The notes under the pieces: model-generated
Database searches by the model: none
What the model was told of the DNA's origin: nothing
The model's input: only the letters and a program-made list of their open reading frames with translations
NCBI RefSeq assembly: GCF_900116105.1
Contig: NZ_FPAC01000001.1
Coordinates: forward strand, 486,862 to 550,861
Length of the DNA: 64,000 nt
Reading direction: 5' to 3'
DNA from: Paenibacillus sp. 453mf
GTDB lineage: Bacteria > Bacillota > Bacilli > Paenibacillales > Paenibacillaceae
Part shown: positions 62,043 through 64,000 of the stretch, piece after piece
How the letters are laid out: each line of letters opens with the position of its first letter
Position numbering within the stretch: position 1 is the stretch's first letter
Program-made: the position numbers and the translations under genes

Positions 62043-63770
62043 ATGGGTTTGCTTCGCAGATTTTTCTCCTACTACAGGCCGTACCGACTTCTGTTTACGA
62101 TTGATTTTATGTGCGCAGTCATCGCTGGACTAATGGAGCTTGGATTTCCTCTCGCCGTGAATTATGTAGTGGACGAGCTGCTTCCTTCAGGTGATTTTGA
62201 GAGTATTATTATTGCCTGTACAGGCTTGCTTGCAATCTATGTGATTACTGCATTTCTTCATTTTGTAGTTACCTATTGGGGTCACATGCTGGGCATTAAT
62301 ATCGAGACAGATATGAGAAGCCGGATGTTTGATCATCTTCAGAAGCTTGGTTTCAGGTTCTTCGACAACAACAAGACAGGGCACCTTATGTCACGCATAA
62401 CCAATGATTTGATGGATATCGGAGAGATGGCTCATCATGGACCAGAGGATTTATTTATCGCGGTCATGACCTTAATTGGAGCATTTCTGCTCATGCTCGG
62501 CATCAATTGGAAGCTTGCAGTGCTCACCTTTATTATAGTACCGATCGTCATTTTGCTTGCACTGTACTTTAATACCAAGATGACTAAGGCGTTCCGTAAA
62601 CTGTATGGCAACATTGCCAATTTCAATTCCCGTGTAGAGAATACGATTGGCGGAATTCGTGTTGTACAAGCATTTGCCAATGAAGGATTTGAGAAGCAGC
62701 GGTTTGAACTGGATAATCGTGAGTTCAGGCTGACCAAGCTGTTCAGCTACAAGATTATGGCCCAGAATATTACGATCAGTTACATGCTGACTAGAAGCAT
62801 CAATTTGTTTGTACTGATCTGTGGAACGTGGTTTATTTTACAAGGGGAATTAACTTATGGACAGTTTGCGGCCTTCTTATTGCTGACGAATGTGTTCTTC
62901 CGTCCAATCGACAAGATTAATGCGATTATTGAGAGCTATCCTAAAGGCATCGCCGGATTCCAGAGATACATTGAACTGCTGGACACAGAGCCGGATGTTA
63001 AGGACAGCAAGGATGCGAGAGAAGCACCGAATTTTGAAGGCAATATCCACTATGAGCAGGTTTCATTTGGCTACGATGACGGCTCCAAGGTGCTCAATAA
63101 GATCAATCTTAATATTAAAGCAGGAGAGACCGTGGCTTTTGTAGGTCCATCCGGTGCGGGCAAGACAACAATCTGCAGTCTGCTTCCGAGATTCTATGAG
63201 GCAACTGAAGGCAGGATCACCATTGATGGTGTGGATACTTCGAAGGTCACTCTCACTTCTCTGCGCAGACAGATTGGTATCGTTCAACAGGATGTGTTTC
63301 TGTTCGCAGGTACGGTCCGGGAGAATATCGCCTATGGCAAGCTCGATGCAAGTGATGAGGAAATATGGAGAGCGGCGAGACTTGCTCAGCTTGCACCAAC
63401 AATTGAAGTGATGCCGGAAGGAATGGACACCGTGATCGGTGAGAGAGGTGTGAAGTTATCCGGAGGACAGAAACAGCGGATTGCGATTGCACGAATGTTC
63501 TTGAAAAATCCGAAGATCCTCATTCTCGACGAAGCAACCTCTGCACTTGATACGGAAACAGAAGCGGCGATACAGCAGTCCCTTGCTGAGCTGTCACAGG
63601 GAAGAACAACACTTGTCATTGCCCATCGACTGGCTACGATTAAGAATGCAGACCGAATTATCGTGGTTACGTCGAATGGAATTGAAGAGGAAGGTAGTCA
63701 CGAGGAGCTGGTAGCGAGAAGAGGTGTATACAGCCGGCTGCACACGGCACAATTCAGTGAGCTTAGCTAG
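62043..63770 (+). CDS. ABC exporter (homodimer-type, YgaD/YfiB-like)
   Basis: A 575-residue half-transporter: six membrane helices (about 15-310), then an ATPase with Walker A GPSGAGKTT, Q-loop VQQDVFLFAGTV, signature LSGGQKQR, Walker B LILDEATSALD with catalytic Glu, and H-loop IAHRLATI. All sites are canonical, so it can work as a homodimer, unlike the pair at 29626-33226. Substrate unknown. Start choice is uncertain: ATG 62043, GTG 62040 or TTG 62049, all behind a weak AAAAGAG site. Confidence 0.9.
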   Translation: MGLLRRFFSYYRPYRLLFTIDFMCAVIAGLMELGFPLAVNYVVDELLPSGDFESIIIACTGLLAIYVITAFLHFVVTYWGHMLGINIETDMRSRMFDHLQKLGFRFFDNNKTGHLMSRITNDLMDIGEMAHHGPEDLFIAVMTLIGAFLLMLGINWKLAVLTFIIVPIVILLALYFNTKMTKAFRKLYGNIANFNSRVENTIGGIRVVQAFANEGFEKQRFELDNREFRLTKLFSYKIMAQNITISYMLTRSINLFVLICGTWFILQGELTYGQFAAFLLLTNVFFRPIDKINAIIESYPKGIAGFQRYIELLDTEPDVKDSKDAREAPNFEGNIHYEQVSFGYDDGSKVLNKINLNIKAGETVAFVGPSGAGKTTICSLLPRFYEATEGRITIDGVDTSKVTLTSLRRQIGIVQQDVFLFAGTVRENIAYGKLDASDEEIWRAARLAQLAPTIEVMPEGMDTVIGERGVKLSGGQKQRIAIARMFLKNPKILILDEATSALDTETEAAIQQSLAELSQGRTTLVIAHRLATIKNADRIIVVTSNGIEEEGSHEELVARRGVYSRLHTAQFSELS

Positions 63771-63771
63771 T

Positions 63772-63790
63772 CAGGATTTTGCATAATTCG
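63772..63790 (+). repeat. 19-bp repeat copy 2
   Basis: CAGGATTTTGCATAATTCG directly after the ABC exporter stop codon; identical to 29574-29592. Confidence 0.6.
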
Positions 63791-63980
63791 GTTTTAGTTA
63801 GATGAAGAGGTATAAATCTAGTTGAATCAAACCCTTTCATCTAGCTATTATCGATGGTTTGTTGTTTGGGATTTCTGCAACATGCACAAGTATAAAACGA
63901 ATTGAGTTAGTTAAAATTGAAGAGAAGACGAACAATTTTATAAAAACAAATCAGTTACATAACTCATTAAGAAGGTGAAT

Positions 63981-64000
63981 TTGAAACTGTATACTCTTGA
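63981..64000 (+). CDS. Possible gene start cut by the window end
   Basis: AGAAGG followed at 5 nt by TTG AAA CTG TAT (MKLYTL). Only six codons are inside the window, so this is tentative. The 210 bases before it (63791-63980) are AT-rich and show no gene. Confidence 0.2.

Noticed and set aside
1..64000. tRNA, rRNA, CRISPR arrays, T-box or other riboswitch leaders
   Set aside because: Looked for conserved cores (for example T-box GGGTGGnACCGCG, regularly spaced repeats, tRNA GTTCGAnTC arms) and found no convincing case besides the PyrR-type leader.

Overview
The window looks like a chromosomal stretch of a Gram-positive, low-to-middle GC member of the Bacillales, most probably Paenibacillus. 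This is inferred from the sequence alone. Shine-Dalgarno sites are strong (AAGGAGG-like), TTG and GTG starts are common, and hairpin-plus-T-run terminators are dense. The gene content also fits: CYP152-type P450, LplABC/YtcQP-like lipo-oligosaccharide ABC transporter, amidase with a copper-amine-oxidase N-terminal domain and AMIN domain, GH51 arabinofuranosidase, RtcB, ThyX, DinB proteins and a second MurG. I see no rRNA, tRNA, CRISPR array, intact transposon or prophage.

Layout. 0-8 kb: P450, phosphoesterase, small membrane and lipoprotein genes, RtcB and a pentapeptide-repeat protein, mixed with gene remnants (5'-truncated HAD, PgsA-like tail, RidA head, cupin piece). 8-12 kb: glycerate permease and glycerate kinase, converging on a CdaR-type regulator, with an 18-bp palindrome upstream of the permease. 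12-16.7 kb: serine hydrolase, phosphatase, a thiosulfate uptake pair (YeeE/TusA-like), a decayed gene and an SRPBCC protein. 16.7-19.5 kb: codBA behind what reads as a PyrR attenuator. 19.7-22.3 kb: three proteins of unknown role. 22.3-29.5 kb: a PTS/phosphatase/phosphorylase disaccharide locus. 29.6-33.3 kb: heterodimeric ABC exporter. 33.4-39.4 kb: arabinofuranosidase, DUF6171-like protein, a large inverted repeat, DJ-1/PfpI, DinB, ThyX, GNAT, SdpI-like and phosphatase genes. 39.4-43.9 kb: an AT-rich accessory patch full of broken genes. 43.9-52.5 kb: Nudix, methyltransferase, RNase H, HAD, permease, VanZ pseudogene, amidase, hydrolase. 52.5-64 kb: sugar ABC importer, MalY/PatB, MurG, DinB, monooxygenase-like, isochorismatase-like, Gfo/Idh/MocA and ABC exporter genes.

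How genes work together. The clearest system is the 22.3-29.5 kb locus. A IIBC PTS permease would bring in a disaccharide as its phosphate, an EEP-family phosphatase resembling enterococcal MapP would remove the phosphate, a GH65 phosphorylase would split the free sugar to glucose and beta-glucose-1-phosphate, and beta-phosphoglucomutase would feed glycolysis. A LacI-family regulator sits between the two divergent arms, and both arms carry almost the same palindrome (GCAACCGGTTGC / GCAACCGATTGC) at a sigma-A-like promoter. Other readable regulation: a PyrR-type leader before codBA, a likely CdaR site before the glycerate genes, a palindrome inside the promoter spacer of the ABC exporter, and a cre-like site inside the promoter of the sugar ABC operon.

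A window-wide oddity is the number of short gene remnants between intact genes, at least ten of them, showing nonsense codons, frameshifts or loss of either end.
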